Assembly (NCBI GenBank): GCA_021292105.1
Contig: CM037868.1
Coordinates: forward strand, 25,942,732-26,006,731
Direction of reading: 5' to 3'
From: Anadara kagoshimensis
Taxonomy: Eukaryota > Mollusca > Bivalvia > Arcoida > Arcidae
Length of the DNA stretch: 64,000 bases
Shown here: positions 26,001-39,600 of the stretch, piece after piece
Numbering within the stretch: position 1 is the stretch's first letter
How the letters are laid out: each line of letters opens with the position of its first letter
Notes under the pieces: generated by a model
The model's database searches: none
Seen by the model: only the letters and a program-made list of their open reading frames with translations
Told to the model about the DNA's origin: nothing
Made by a program: the position numbers and the translations under genes

Positions 26001-29000
26001 ATTTATGTTCAGTTCAAACGTTACAGGGTATGAATCACATGGTATTCTGGTGAAACCCAGTAAGAATTTAAATTTTAAACCCATCACCAGTTTATTATAA
26101 GTTTAATTGTTAAAGTTTATTATGTTGTTATATCAGTATCCTCTACATGAGTATCAAAACAAGAGTTGTAAGATGAGCACATCTAGTGTATCGAAAAAAA
26201 TTATGAAGCAAGTCCAACAAAAAATAATTATTAAACAAGAGCTGTCAGAAAAACTATTAGCTGGTCAAATCAGAGACATAACATAACCTCTGTACATTAA
26301 AATAAAAAACAAAAATACCAATCCATGTCCAAACACCAATCCCAAAGCAAAGCAAAAACAAACCAATCCATGTCCAAACCACAATCCCAAAGCAAAGTAA
26401 AAACAAACATACCAATTCATGTCCAAACCACAATCCCAAAGCAAAGTAAAAACAAACATACCAATCCATGTCCAAACCATAATCCCAAAGCAAAGTAAAA
26501 ACTTTGAAATTGGCAAATAAAGTTAAACATGTGAACTTCCACCAGGAAGTGAGGCCAGATGCTCCAGAAAGGTAAGCAGATCCTACTCCCTTTTAGCTAG
26601 CAACATGTGCCACATGTGTAATCAAAAATTAAGAATGAAAAGAGCATGGTAGATGTTCATGTTGGGGGCAAAATAGGCTCTGCATATCAAGGCAACATCT
26701 AACGGCAGATGTTCATGTTGGGGGCAAAATAGGCTCTGCATACAAGACAACATCTAACGGCAGATGTTCATGTCAAGAGTCATAACAGGCTCGATAGATG
26801 CTCATGTCACAAGCTCTTCAGTTGTTATTGAAGGAATTAACCTATCAGAGACAATATTACAAATAGAAATGTACCGTAGTTATATGTTGTAATTTTGTGA
26901 AACAGTGGATATATAAATTATATATAGACTCTGTATTGTGAAATGACTACAATCTATACATTGTGTGAAATGTGAAGTAAGTGAAAACTACTCTAACAGG
27001 TTGTGAATCACAGAAAGAAGAGATCAGTTAATCTCTTGTTATTATTACTAATGTATTATACATAAAATATGTAGTTCGTCTGCAATATTTTGGCAGAGTG
27101 TTTATAAACATCAAAGAGTCCATATAATTTTAATAGAGATCAAATATCCAGGTGGATAAACTTGAAGTTTAAATATTTTGAGTTGGGGACCCAGCTCACT
27201 ACAGAAAAGAAGTTGAAGCAGTAACACATAGTTAAAATGTATAAAAATTTAGGTGCCCAGGTTTATTTTTAGGACCCATGGAGTACTGGGCCCCTTCTAA
27301 TCTTAATGGGCTACTAGGCCCCTGCTAATCTTTATGGGCTATTAGGCCCATGCTAATCTTAATGGGCTATTAGGCCCCTGCTAATCTTAATGGCTACTAG
27401 GCCCTGGCTAATCTTTATGGGCTATTAGGCCCCTGCTAATCTTAATGCGCTACAAGGCCCTGCTTATCTTAATCCCTGTATCTAAGGGTGGTTTTGACAA
27501 ATGAACGCATTAATATACATATACGATAACACAGTACTGATACTGTGACTCGACAGTGTTTATAAATACTCTGCCATCATATCGGGAACGGTCTATACAT
27601 GTTTTACCAAATGGTCTCACTAGTACACTGTGAATCGAGGAACTTCCATACCAACTAAATTTTCGCGATAAACATCAGATCAACAGATCATGATATAAAC
27701 AAAAGCGTCATTGGATGTTGGTCAGTATAATTCCGCAAAAATTATATATAAAAAAAATTCTGGAATGATTTGTTTAACATCTTGATATTCTCCCGAAATT
27801 GTGCGAAAATAAAATAAATACAAAATTTCAGGAATGCAAGTACTTTCAGCTTGGTAAACTTGAGCGATGTAAAATTGTTCAGGTCTTTACGTACAATATG
27901 TAAAATGCTGAATTTTGTAAAATATGTAAAATGTTGAGCAGATTTTTGTTCTTTCATTGTATTCGTTTCACTGTTTTGCATGCACCATGTATTTATTTTT
28001 ATGTATCAGACCTGCTATTCTTAAATGGAACACAATTTTATTAATCTCTCGGAAGTGGTGTGGAGCAATATTGTGTTACACCCCAATAAAGATTCTTTCA
28101 TTTATGTCAGTAAGGTGGAGGAAACTGGAGTGCCCAAAGGAAACCATTAGACTTTTTTCATGCAAACTGACAAACATTCTCAAAATAGAATCTGTCTAAA
28201 TTTGATTCAAAACAATGCAGTGGCCGTTACTGTGATCCTAAGCACATGCTTTAAACCACTTGATAACCAATGCCCAAGAAACTGTTTTAAGGAGGTATTC
28301 AGTTCTGGGATGGTGGAGGAAATCTGAGTATCAAAAGAAAAGTACTGACCTTTGGCCAGTACAAGGGTTGTACCCAGCCAACAAGAAAGGAAAATGACAT
28401 GTGGCCAGCATTCCACTGTCAAACCAAAAGAGGAAAGACACGGTAGTACTAAGCCTAACAGGAAAGGATAAAAACATGTGACGGGCCTCCCATGGCCAAA
28501 CCAAAATCAATAAGTCACCCCAACTATGTTGGGGGGGGGGGGGTGGTCTTAAAAAGACACAATGTGTTTGAAGGCCAATACCGTAAATGCAGTCACAGTC
28601 AGTGATATCTAGAAACTAAACAAAACTAAACAAATCTCTTGAAACACAAATATACCATTCTCCAACAATGCCAAGTTGTTATTTCTAAAATTTGATCTTG
28701 TGACCTTAACCCTTGACCTATACATCAAAACTTGGTATGTGGCATACCTTCTCATGTTGGTTTGCATTTGTGCCGAGTTTTAATCAAAATTCATATATAG
28801 ACATGGAAGATATGAAGAAGACACAATATAACATTGTAGAGTCGTCATTTCTAAAATTTGACCCCGTGACCTTAACTCTTGACCTATACACCTAAATATG
28901 GTACATAACACATTGTCTCATGTTGATTTACATTTTTGCCAAGTTTTATCAAAATCCATCCATAGAAATGAAAGATATGGAGAGAACACAATATTGGGAC

Positions 29001-29746
29001 AGATGGAGGGACAGACAGATGGACAAACGGCAAAAGGGATTCCTATATAACCCCTAAAAGGGGATAAAACCAGAAAAATTTTAATTATTAGTTGTGTTAG
29101 AATGTTAGTAGTGCACACCTCCTTTGGCTTTTTGGTATTTAGAAGCACCTGGGTATGATTCGGTTAAACCGTCTGGCGGTAATGACGTCATCATCTCCGG
29201 GGCTGGTTCAGGCGTTTCATCTGTACGCTGATCTGAATCTTCTGTCTGTAAAGAGGAAAAGAAATACAGTTTAATCAAAGTACTTAAACGCTGAACAGAA
29301 TATTAAAGTACTGAAGCGCTGAAAAAAAACCCACATAAGTCAAGTTTCTGAACAATGATTGTAGTGAAAGTTAAGATTCTTGTAAGTTGGTTTTTCTAAA
29401 ACTAGATGTTCACAAATCTAAATTATTATTAGCCAAATTTCCAAAATTGGTGAAAATATAGTCCTTTTTAAAATATTTCTTCACAAATTTATTAAAATTT
29501 GTTACTTTTTTAAATAATTCTTGGGAAATTAGTAGCAAATGGTGATTATGGATACCAGAAATGGGAAAACAGCTCAAATTAAGCCATTATGAATATAATT
29601 TGAGACCTTAAAAACCAGAGCCCTGTGTCACGGCAGGTGTTGCATGTGAAAGAATCCTACATCCACATTGTCAAATTTTCTGCCACTTCACCTATAGCTG
29701 GTGATGCCTTGAGATAAGTGAAATATTCTTAAATGGGATGTAAAAC

Positions 29747-29797
<51 letters not shown>

Positions 29798-32700
29798 TAC
29801 CTACCTTTTCTCTAGAAGCTTGATCAACGTTATAGATAGCCATTAGTAAACTGTAATCCATGATCTTAAAACTTTCTAATACCTAAAATAGACAAAGATC
29901 GAGTAGATCAATGTTGGAATCAGACACACAGTCCAGTCCCACAGTCCAAAACTGGTAACTTTTGGGAATAGCAGTGTTCAAAATAACAGCCATTACCACA
30001 GTCCAATACTGGTAACACTTGGGAGTGTATAGTGGAGTAAAGCTTGCAAAGAAAATTTGGCAATTAAAAATGGAATTGACAACTTTGCCATCTTTGCCTC
30101 TGAAAAAAACAAGGGAGATAATTCAACTTACCCTACAATCTTGACTCACAGTTTTCATTAAAGCATCATATTTATCTTTTTCTAATAAAATAGCCTCTGG
30201 ATGATGTTACATAAAATTGACAACTCAGCTTTCTCCAACTCGAAAAACATCAAGGGAGATAATTCAACATACTTTACAATCTCGACTCACAGTTTTTATT
30301 TAAGCATCATATTTATCTTTTTCCAATAAAATACCCTTTGGATGATGTTAAATAAAATTGACAACTCCGCTATCACCAATTCAGAAAAAACAAGGGAGAT
30401 AATTCAACTTACCCTACAATCTCGGCTCACAGTTTTCATTAAAGCGTCATATTTATCTTTTTCCAATAAAATACCCTCTGGATGATGTTCCATGAAATCT
30501 AAATCTTTATACGTGGGACCAGGTTTGGACCTTTCACTCTTTGAGGCTTTCCGTTTGTATGTACTTCCTTTTAAATCATACTTTTCATGTAATTTCACAG
30601 AGGAAGGTAATAAATTGTTCATAACAACAAATCGAATATTTTTTCCACCACACTGAAATAAAAAAATAATATTTAATCTTTAATTTTTAAAATTTCTGAG
30701 TTTCTCAAGTAAATTTAATATTATAATAAATATTACAGTTATAATAAAATAATAGTTATGTTGAGGTTATCCTCACCATTGCCAACATCGTTGATTAGTA
30801 TCCCGATTGTTGTCAAGTCCATTTTCTTTCCGATTTTTCTTCCTTAAAATAATATGATGATAACCAACTAGCAAACATATTTTAATTCCTGACCTCACAG
30901 TTTCAAACAAAAGGAGCAAGTCTTTGATCTGAACCAGCTAGGATTTTATATTTTTTTCACCACAATGAATTGAAACAAATTTGATATCCCTGACCTCACA
31001 ATTACATACCAAAAGGAATAATATTCTGATCTAAACTGACCAGGGTTCTAACCCCATACCCCCAGTATTATTCATAATATCTCTTACCTGGTAACAATAT
31101 AAACCATAGAATTTTGGCAACAAAGTTCTTGGATTCTGATTCAAATTCTGAAAGAAAGAAAATATACTTTTTTATTCTGATTTTAATAAAAATTTTTATT
31201 GAAGCAGTGATTTCATAATGCCCTAAACTGTCTAGGTTTGTTGGACTGTTTCTTCTATTGAGTTGTATTGTATTGTGTTGCTGGTTACAATGACTGTCGC
31301 CAAGTACAGTAATTCAGTTGGCTAGATGGTTTCTTCAACAATTTCTCTTTAACTATTTATGGCAGAAATACAACGTAATTTTTGCAAAGGAACATAACCC
31401 ACTTTCTGGCCACTATTTTAAAAAGTTACCCCCCCCCCCCCCATTCCCGAATCATGACAGACAATGAAAAGTACACTAGATATCCTGAGAATGAAAAATA
31501 TTGCCACAGGCAAAGGGCACATTGATCTTTGAAGATATATGGGACCTTGTAACCTGCCAAAACTTTGGATAATATTTTTGTCGTCCTACAAAAGCTGTAC
31601 TAGTTGGGTCTTTTTAACTTTGATATAGTATCAGATCTGTGTGACTTGTGTACAATGTCACCACCATGTTTGTTTACTGTAACTAGACTTCTACTATATA
31701 CAAGTTACTTCCCTTTACTGCTAAACATCATTTGCATTTTATGTACTCTGGCAGTTTTTCTATTTTCTACTTTCCTCAGTCTGTTTTAATCGCTTGTGGT
31801 TGTAAGCATCCTCTGTAACCGCCACAGGTGGCCTACTTTTTTTTAAACTCTACAGAGGTGTCTTTAGCGTGCACTGAGACACGGGACCTCAGTTTTGAGT
31901 CTCATCAAAAATACTACCGAGTAACGAGCTTTTTACAGCTCTAGTATGGGCAGGAGATGAAAATCATCTCAAGAAAATTTCCTAATCCTGAGTGTGGTTT
32001 GAACCCACAACCCTTGACTTAGAAAGCCAGTGACAGTACCACTCGGTCAAGTTCACCCATAGTTCTATGTACCCTGACAAGTTAACCAATTGCAATGCGG
32101 AAAATTTCTTTGAAGGGTGACAAAAAAGTATGTAGAAATGAAGGTACAAAAATTTTACTTACCATATAATAACCTGGTAGTAATTTTTGTAAAAAGTCTG
32201 CTTCTTTGTGCTGTACTGTTTTTATAATAAACTCATCATCGGCTGTTAGATAGAAAATACTTCCACTGGCACCAGGGTTAGACAGTTCTTTTAAAGGCTC
32301 ATCACACAGTGACACCTGTTAATAATAAAAAGGGTAAAACAAGTTTTACACCACCAGGGACAGGGTTTTTTTTTCTATTTACATGTATATACGTGCAGGG
32401 GTTCAAAATTCCCCAGGTCCAAGGTCCAGGCCCTTTTGAATTTACATTGGGGCTTTTTATATTTAAACTGTGGACAATGGACCTGACATTTTTAAACCAT
32501 GACCCATTTTAAGATTATTTTACATAATAATTGTGAAGTCGATTTTACTAACCAATCTTCTTCTTTATTCAATTTCCAACCAGCAATCAATGTTGATGCT
32601 TTGCACCAACTTTCTTAAAATAGTTGCTTAATATTTTTGGAGAATTACTCCGGACAAAAAGTGTCTGGATGAATGGAAGGACAGAAGTTAGAATATAATA

Positions 32701-35700
32701 ATCCCCTCTTTCTTCGAAAGATGGAGGATAAAAGGAACACAAGTATATATTCTCACCAAAAAATCATCAGCCTGAATACCGAACAATTCACGGAAATATC
32801 TGAATGCTACCGGCGCATACGTCTTAAATCGAAAATCACTACAATGATGGGCTGGTGTCAAGTTACTTCCTTCACTGAAATTAAAAATATTTTTGTTAGA
32901 AGAAAAGAAAAGTCCAGTGTTTAATCTAGAGGGTCACTTGCACAATTGGCCTCAATAATGGGATGGTGTTAAGTTACTTCCTTCACTGAAATTAAAAAAT
33001 ATTTTTGTTAGAAGTAAAGAAAAGTGAAGAGTTAAATCTAGAGGGTCCCTTGCACAATTGGCCTCAATGATGGGCTGGTGTCAAGTTACTTCCTTCACTA
33101 AAATTAAAAAATATTTTTGTTAGAAGTAAAGAAAAGTGAAGAGTTAAATCTAGAGGGCCTGTTACACATATGGCCTCAAAAAAAAAATTTGTCCCCAAAA
33201 AAACCTCTCTGTGGGATAACCCATGTTTTAAGTCTTGGTTGAATTTTGAATAAATATATTTCTTCCTCATTATAATGATCATTAGGATGTATCATCTGGT
33301 ACACTTAATCTGGTACCATTAATGAGGCGTCATTTTACAACATTTCCAAAGTCTTCTGCAGAAATTTTTTTATGGATATCCACATTTTCATTTTACAACA
33401 TTTCCCGTCTTCTGCAGAAATGTCTTTTTTTTATGGATATCCACATTTTCATAGTAAATGCAATCATCACCCCTGACCCGGCCCTAAAAGTTTGTGTACC
33501 GGTACTTACTGTGGAAAGAAAACACTTTCAACAACACCAAAGTCCTGCATTAATACATCTCTTTCAGGTTTTGATGATAATCCGCCAACACTCTGTCCAA
33601 TACCAAGCTGTATAGCCGACATCAACTCCGATGTTGGTTTCTACATAACAAGACATAATAAGAAAGTATACTATATTATTTATAAAACTAAGCAAAAATG
33701 GTCTTTACAGGCACATCTAAAAATCCAGAATTTAAATAACAGGAAATTTTGCCATTTTTTTTTTTTGAGTAAATTTGAGAGAGTAAAAAGACAAGGAAAT
33801 AAAGCTGTGTTGCAAAGTACACTGGGCTTAACATAAATGCCAAGAAAACAATGACAATGGGAATGAACTACAAAAACGAGCAGAAAATCAGAGTAAACAA
33901 CATTGAGGTGGAAGATACAGACTCCTTCCTATATTCAGGAACAACCATGGACAAGAATGGTGGCACCGAAACAGATATAACAAGGAGACTGGGGCTAGCA
34001 AGATCTGCCTACTGTGCCTTAACACAGGTATGGAAATCACAAAAGTACAGCATCAAAACAAAAACATAGCACTGTCGTGCTGCTGTACAGCGTAGTTGGG
34101 AAAATTGTGTTGTGGCAAGACAGAATATAACCGAAAATTTGGGGGGGGGGGGGGGGGGGTGTCGTTGATCTATGCATATAATCCGACGGATGGGTTTTTT
34201 TTGGAAAAAGAAACAAATTTTTATGTACCAAACCATGTATTGCTGAATTAAATGGTGGAAAAAATTAATTTCATAAATATATGAAAAAGACAATCGGTAA
34301 TTAAAATTTAAAAAAGTTGTACCCGATCGTTTTGTCATTTCGGATAGAGAGAAAGTAGAGTTTTGCAGATCCTACCGTCGCTATGAGGGGGTACATTCTA
34401 GCGGTTGTATGTAACTGGATCATTTAGTTGTTTTACCAGTTCCGAATTTTTACTACCGAATAATCTAAAATTTCAATCCCGTTCAATTAAAGGAATCGCA
34501 AAATAACTTTCTCAATTTGCTGTTTCTTCAACCGCTTCCTAAATGTACGACAGATTGTTGGTGACCTAGTTTAACGATGTAAACAAATCGTGATCACGGA
34601 AATGCTTTTTTCAAGAAAACATACTACCACGTGTTTTTGAGGACAGGTGTCGATATTTTGGAATCAGTAAACATTTGTATTATTACACCACATAAATTTT
34701 ATTTCCTCTGCTTGTGGATGACGTCTGCAGCAGCGCTTATATGAAACCCTGTTCGGAACTGGTAAAACGACTGTATATAAAATTTGCATACAACACTGTA
34801 CGAATTATCTCCCTTTCACGAAAGTAAAATCTAATCGATAAACATTTTAAAATATGACACAATTGCCTCAACATTAAAATACGTTATCATAACCTTCAAA
34901 ATAAATTTAAATTTCCGTAGATTTCACGAAGAATTAATTAAACAACCTGCCGTTGATGTTCATTTCTTAAAAAGTTATGATTTTACATCGTAGGACGCAA
35001 ACTTCTCGAACTACTTTTTATGTAAACATGAGATCAGTTCGCCAAATTGCAGAAATTATTAGATGCATCCCGTCGCAATATTTTACTAGATTCTGAAATG
35101 TATTCCGAAAATTTATTCCAAATGTGCATATGTAACCAAATGCATTACCCGTCTCAGAATACATATCTCACGATAAAACAGATATACTTCTTTCACGCTC
35201 ATTTATCAGGCGCACTATTTCCAGGTGTACTCATATCTTATAATTTCATAGCAAAGAAGCTCGATATCTTGGAAGAAAGCGATGACAAAGTACAGGTTCA
35301 CTTTGTTCACGCTGTACAAAAATCATGGAAATTGACGAAGAAATTAATTTTTGAGAATTTTGTAAAAATATAGGGTTTGACATGAAATAAAAAAGATTTT
35401 ACAAAGTGTCTGAATTAATATTGCACCAATCTGTACATCATACCTTTTTATATGTAACATTTCCAGTATTGTCTACACGTCTATGACCTATTTTGCGTTC
35501 TTTACCAGCAGGTCCTGGTGTCCGAGGCCCGGTCTGTCCTTTACCTTGACTCATGCTTGCAGGCTGAAAACAGAAAAAGAAATCATTTTTCATGATGCAT
35601 GTAGAGCATTGTGCCAAAAATTATGTATAGTAGAGATTTCTGACAAAATTTAAACAAGCAAATTCAGTTAAATTAATTAGGATCCCCTGCTAGTAGACAC

Positions 35701-36577
35701 TTTTCTGTCAAAGGTCCATAACTCCCAAGAAAATAAGCAAACCTACTCAGGTTAATGATTTGTATGTGTCCTATCAATGCAAATGCTTCGTAAAATTGGA
35801 GAATTACAGAACACTAAACAAAAACTTTACATGTAGTATACTGAGAGGATTGGTTAGAGAAAAGACACTAGCCTTCACTGTGTAGGAATGGGATAGCAAA
35901 ATGCCCAGTCAAAATTCTTTCACTTCTATAAAGGTGGTCAGTTCAGGTATGGTGGAGTGAACTGGTACCTGGAGAGAACCAATGATATTTAGCAAGCAAA
36001 CAGACATAATTTTTCACAATATGTTCTGCCCAAGTGAGATTAAAACCAGGAGGGTGATAGCCTAGCCTGATAGGTTCTGTAATCTGTAAGCCTGCTAAGC
36101 CACACTTTAGATTTTAATGAAATCAAAAACACACATACTAATCCATGTCCAAATCACAATTAAGAAGCAAAGTAAAAACTTTGAAACTGACAAGTTAGGT
36201 AAAACATGTTAACTTCCAACAGGGAAGTGAGTCTGGGCACTCCGGAAGGGTAAGTACCTCTTGTTTAGCTAGCTACACCTGCCACATGTGTGATCAAAAT
36301 TGAGTGAAAGGAATATGGAACTACACGGCGTCAAATATATCTATGGCAATCCTGGACGCAGAAACATCAAACTTATCAACAATACTGTGATGATGGCCAT
36401 GAAACTTTTTGAGGGAACTGATAAGTCCAGGCTTTCAATATCCCTTGGTCAACAATTTATTTGCAAGCATCCTGCTTTATTGTAAAAGAATAAACTTGAA
36501 TTCCTACCCACCTCTACTACCAATGGGGGAGGTCTTGATTTGATTATTCTTGGATCATACTCAGTATCTGAAAAAAA

Positions 36578-36632
<55 letters not shown>

Positions 36633-39600
36633 ATTTATTCACATTAATACAACACATTTATATTCAAAAGCAAATTCAGTAATTCTGATACCCCACCAGT
36701 ACGTACTTTTTTGTGATTTGATGTTTTGTTTAAAGGGTCATAACTCCATGAAGCAAACCAACTCGGGTTAATGATATGTGTATCTTCTATCGATATTGAT
36801 GTTTTGTTCAAAGGGTCATAACTCCATGAAGCAAACCAACTCGGGTTAATGATATGTGCATCTTCTATCAATATTGATGTTTTGTTCAAGGGTCATAACT
36901 CCATGAAGCAAACCAACTCAGGTTAATGATATGTGCATCTTCTATCAATATTAGTTTTGTGAAAAACTGCTAGGTAATTTTGGAGAATTACTCTGGACAG
37001 AAGGAAGTTCAAATTAAATATCCTCATCTCAATAATAGCCTCTTAATAATAAGAATGATATTATTTATGTTAAAAGTTTTAAAACTTGGGTCTTTTTATC
37101 AGTATTTAAAGACTTTTTTCTACAGTGAAACCAGGCCCTGGTTTCACAATCATTCCTTAGCTAAGATTTTCCTTAACTTAAATTTAGCAAATTTTGGTAT
37201 TCTCTTTTTGGAACTATTGATGAATATTTTTGTCAAAACTAAATGCAAATGTTTTAATCTTGAGGTCATCTTAAAAATGACACCTTAAATTCATGAATAT
37301 CTTGAAAACTAAAAAAAATATGGAAGATTTGAAATTTTGCAAAATTTTAGTTAAGGAAAATTTTAGCTAAGGAATGATTGTGAAACCGGGGCTTGTATAG
37401 TAAGACCACTAAATGGACTTTTTCTTTGAAATATGAAGCAGAGAGATCTTATATCAGTGGTTTTAATGAACAGGTGGTCTTTATATAAAGATTGTTTTAT
37501 GATTGGAATATAAAGCAAGGGAACCTTAACTTTTTGTGTACACATGGTCTTATGCTTAATTTTACCCCAATCTTATTTTTAGCAGAAAGGCCAGACCATG
37601 AAAAATTCTAAAATGAAACAGTCGCTAAAATTTCTTAGTTTCCAGTAAAACTTTCATGAACAAGATCTGTTTTATCTGGCATTAACAGAAACATGATCCA
37701 AACATATTTGACCTGATTAGATGTAGAATTAGGTCAAGTTAATCCACATTAACCGATATATAAAAGTACTTTTATTAATCCCCACATGATAAGATTAGGA
37801 TTAAAATCACACATGTTTTAAGAAGATACATACAAACATTTGTACAAATAATTGAAAAACAACTTCAATGAACAGATGCCTGTGATCAAGGTTTACACAA
37901 ATTTAAAATGATACAATTTACCGGAATTAGTAGCCAATTTTTTTTTTCTGAAGAACCCAGTGACTTTCATTTCTAAATGTAGAGTGCTTGGCGAAAGAAC
38001 AGTTACTACCTATATTCAAGTCTTGGTCAGACCCAACCTGGGTTTGAACCCATGAAAGAGAGCATTCTACCAGCTACCCTAGTGGTTCCGAAACTCCATA
38101 ACTTTTAACTATCTGATAATAAGGATATTTGAAACAGAACAAAGTTAAGTTTGGTTTGTAATCTTAATCTGTTTAACACTTTTTGTCATCTGTGTTTTTC
38201 CGATAAGCCAGGGAAAAAAAATTATATAACTTTTGGTCCAGCAGTCCGGGTTTATATACAATTAAAAGACCCAGAACAGTCACAATTGCTTTAATAGAAT
38301 ATAACATTTATTACTTAGGTATGTTATTCATACCCTGCTTAGAAGAAGAGTGGGTATAATGGTTTACCGGGGATCGAACCTGTGACCCCCCCTCCCCACT
38401 ATAGGCCAGTGCTCTACCCATGAACTACCCACACCGCTATATTCCTCCCGTTATTTTTGAGTTACCCACATTTCCAAGTGGGAAATCTCACCCAAATTTC
38501 ATCGCATGGACTTTATATGGCTACCACATTGCCAGTCCATCACTTCCGAGGGCCACACTGGCCACCAAACTGTAACAGGAAGGAGAAAATATGCAGGGTC
38601 AGACTAGAGATCAAACCTGGACGAGAGCTCTACCACTGAGCTACCCCAACTGCTACAGCTGCAAATACCTATTTCACAGGCATTTACTTCCAGTTTACAA
38701 ACTTAGTTTATTTTTCGACACTCGGGGTCAATGGCTGAAGTAAAAAGCATGGGGTATGTATACTATGTGAGCAGTATCTCATAGATTTCTGGTTTTAATT
38801 AAACAATAGTGTCAACAGTTTTAATTAAACAATAATGTCAACAGTTTTAATTAAACAATAATGTCAACAGTTTTAATTAAACAATAATGTCACCAACAAT
38901 TACTGGTATATAATGGATATATACAATAGCTAGTTCCTTCCTTAAATCTTATTATCTTCTAGTTTAAATTTTCACTCACTCACCAATTAATTCTCTTATA
39001 AAATTTTGAAAAATTATTTCTACAGAAATGTTTAAAATAGCTTCATTCTTTCAGTTTTAGTCTTTTCCAGTGGAAATCAACATTTTAATACAAATGGAAG
39101 TTTTTCCTTTATACTAAAATATGATGGACAGACAAATACAGAAACTAGGTTAATACACATACAGTTTTAAAATTATTAGTACCCTGTAGCAAAATTTTCA
39201 AAAATTTATCAAAATATAGTCTTTTTTAATTTTTTTTTTTAAATTGCTGAAAAAGATTACTTTTCTGAAAAAAAAATTCTCAAAAATAAACTAACATTGG
39301 TGATTTTGGCTATCAGGACTGGAAACAGCAGATACAGAAAATGACAGATATTGAAAAACATAAACATCCAAAACTAGGGCTGTCATTGATAGATTGATAT
39401 ATCCATATATCATTGATAAAAGCTATTGATACGATATATCAATACATTTTTTTAATATCTATATCAACAAAAATGGCTGCTCGTTCATGGCTAAGGTTGG
39501 AGTAGTCAATGACACATAGATTAAACTGGATGTAAATGTATTATAAAATATATTATTTTTAGAACCCATGTTTTAATGTATCTCAAAACAAACTGAGATA

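Noticed and set aside
26257..26516. Hydrophobic minus-strand frames resembling transmembrane repeats
   Set aside because: They are translations of a four-unit repeat of about 57 bp that is part of a dispersed element.
29750..29800. (ATCA)n run as a possible regulatory element
   Set aside because: It is a simple tetranucleotide microsatellite at the edge of a dispersed repeat; the same head occurs at 8085-8105.
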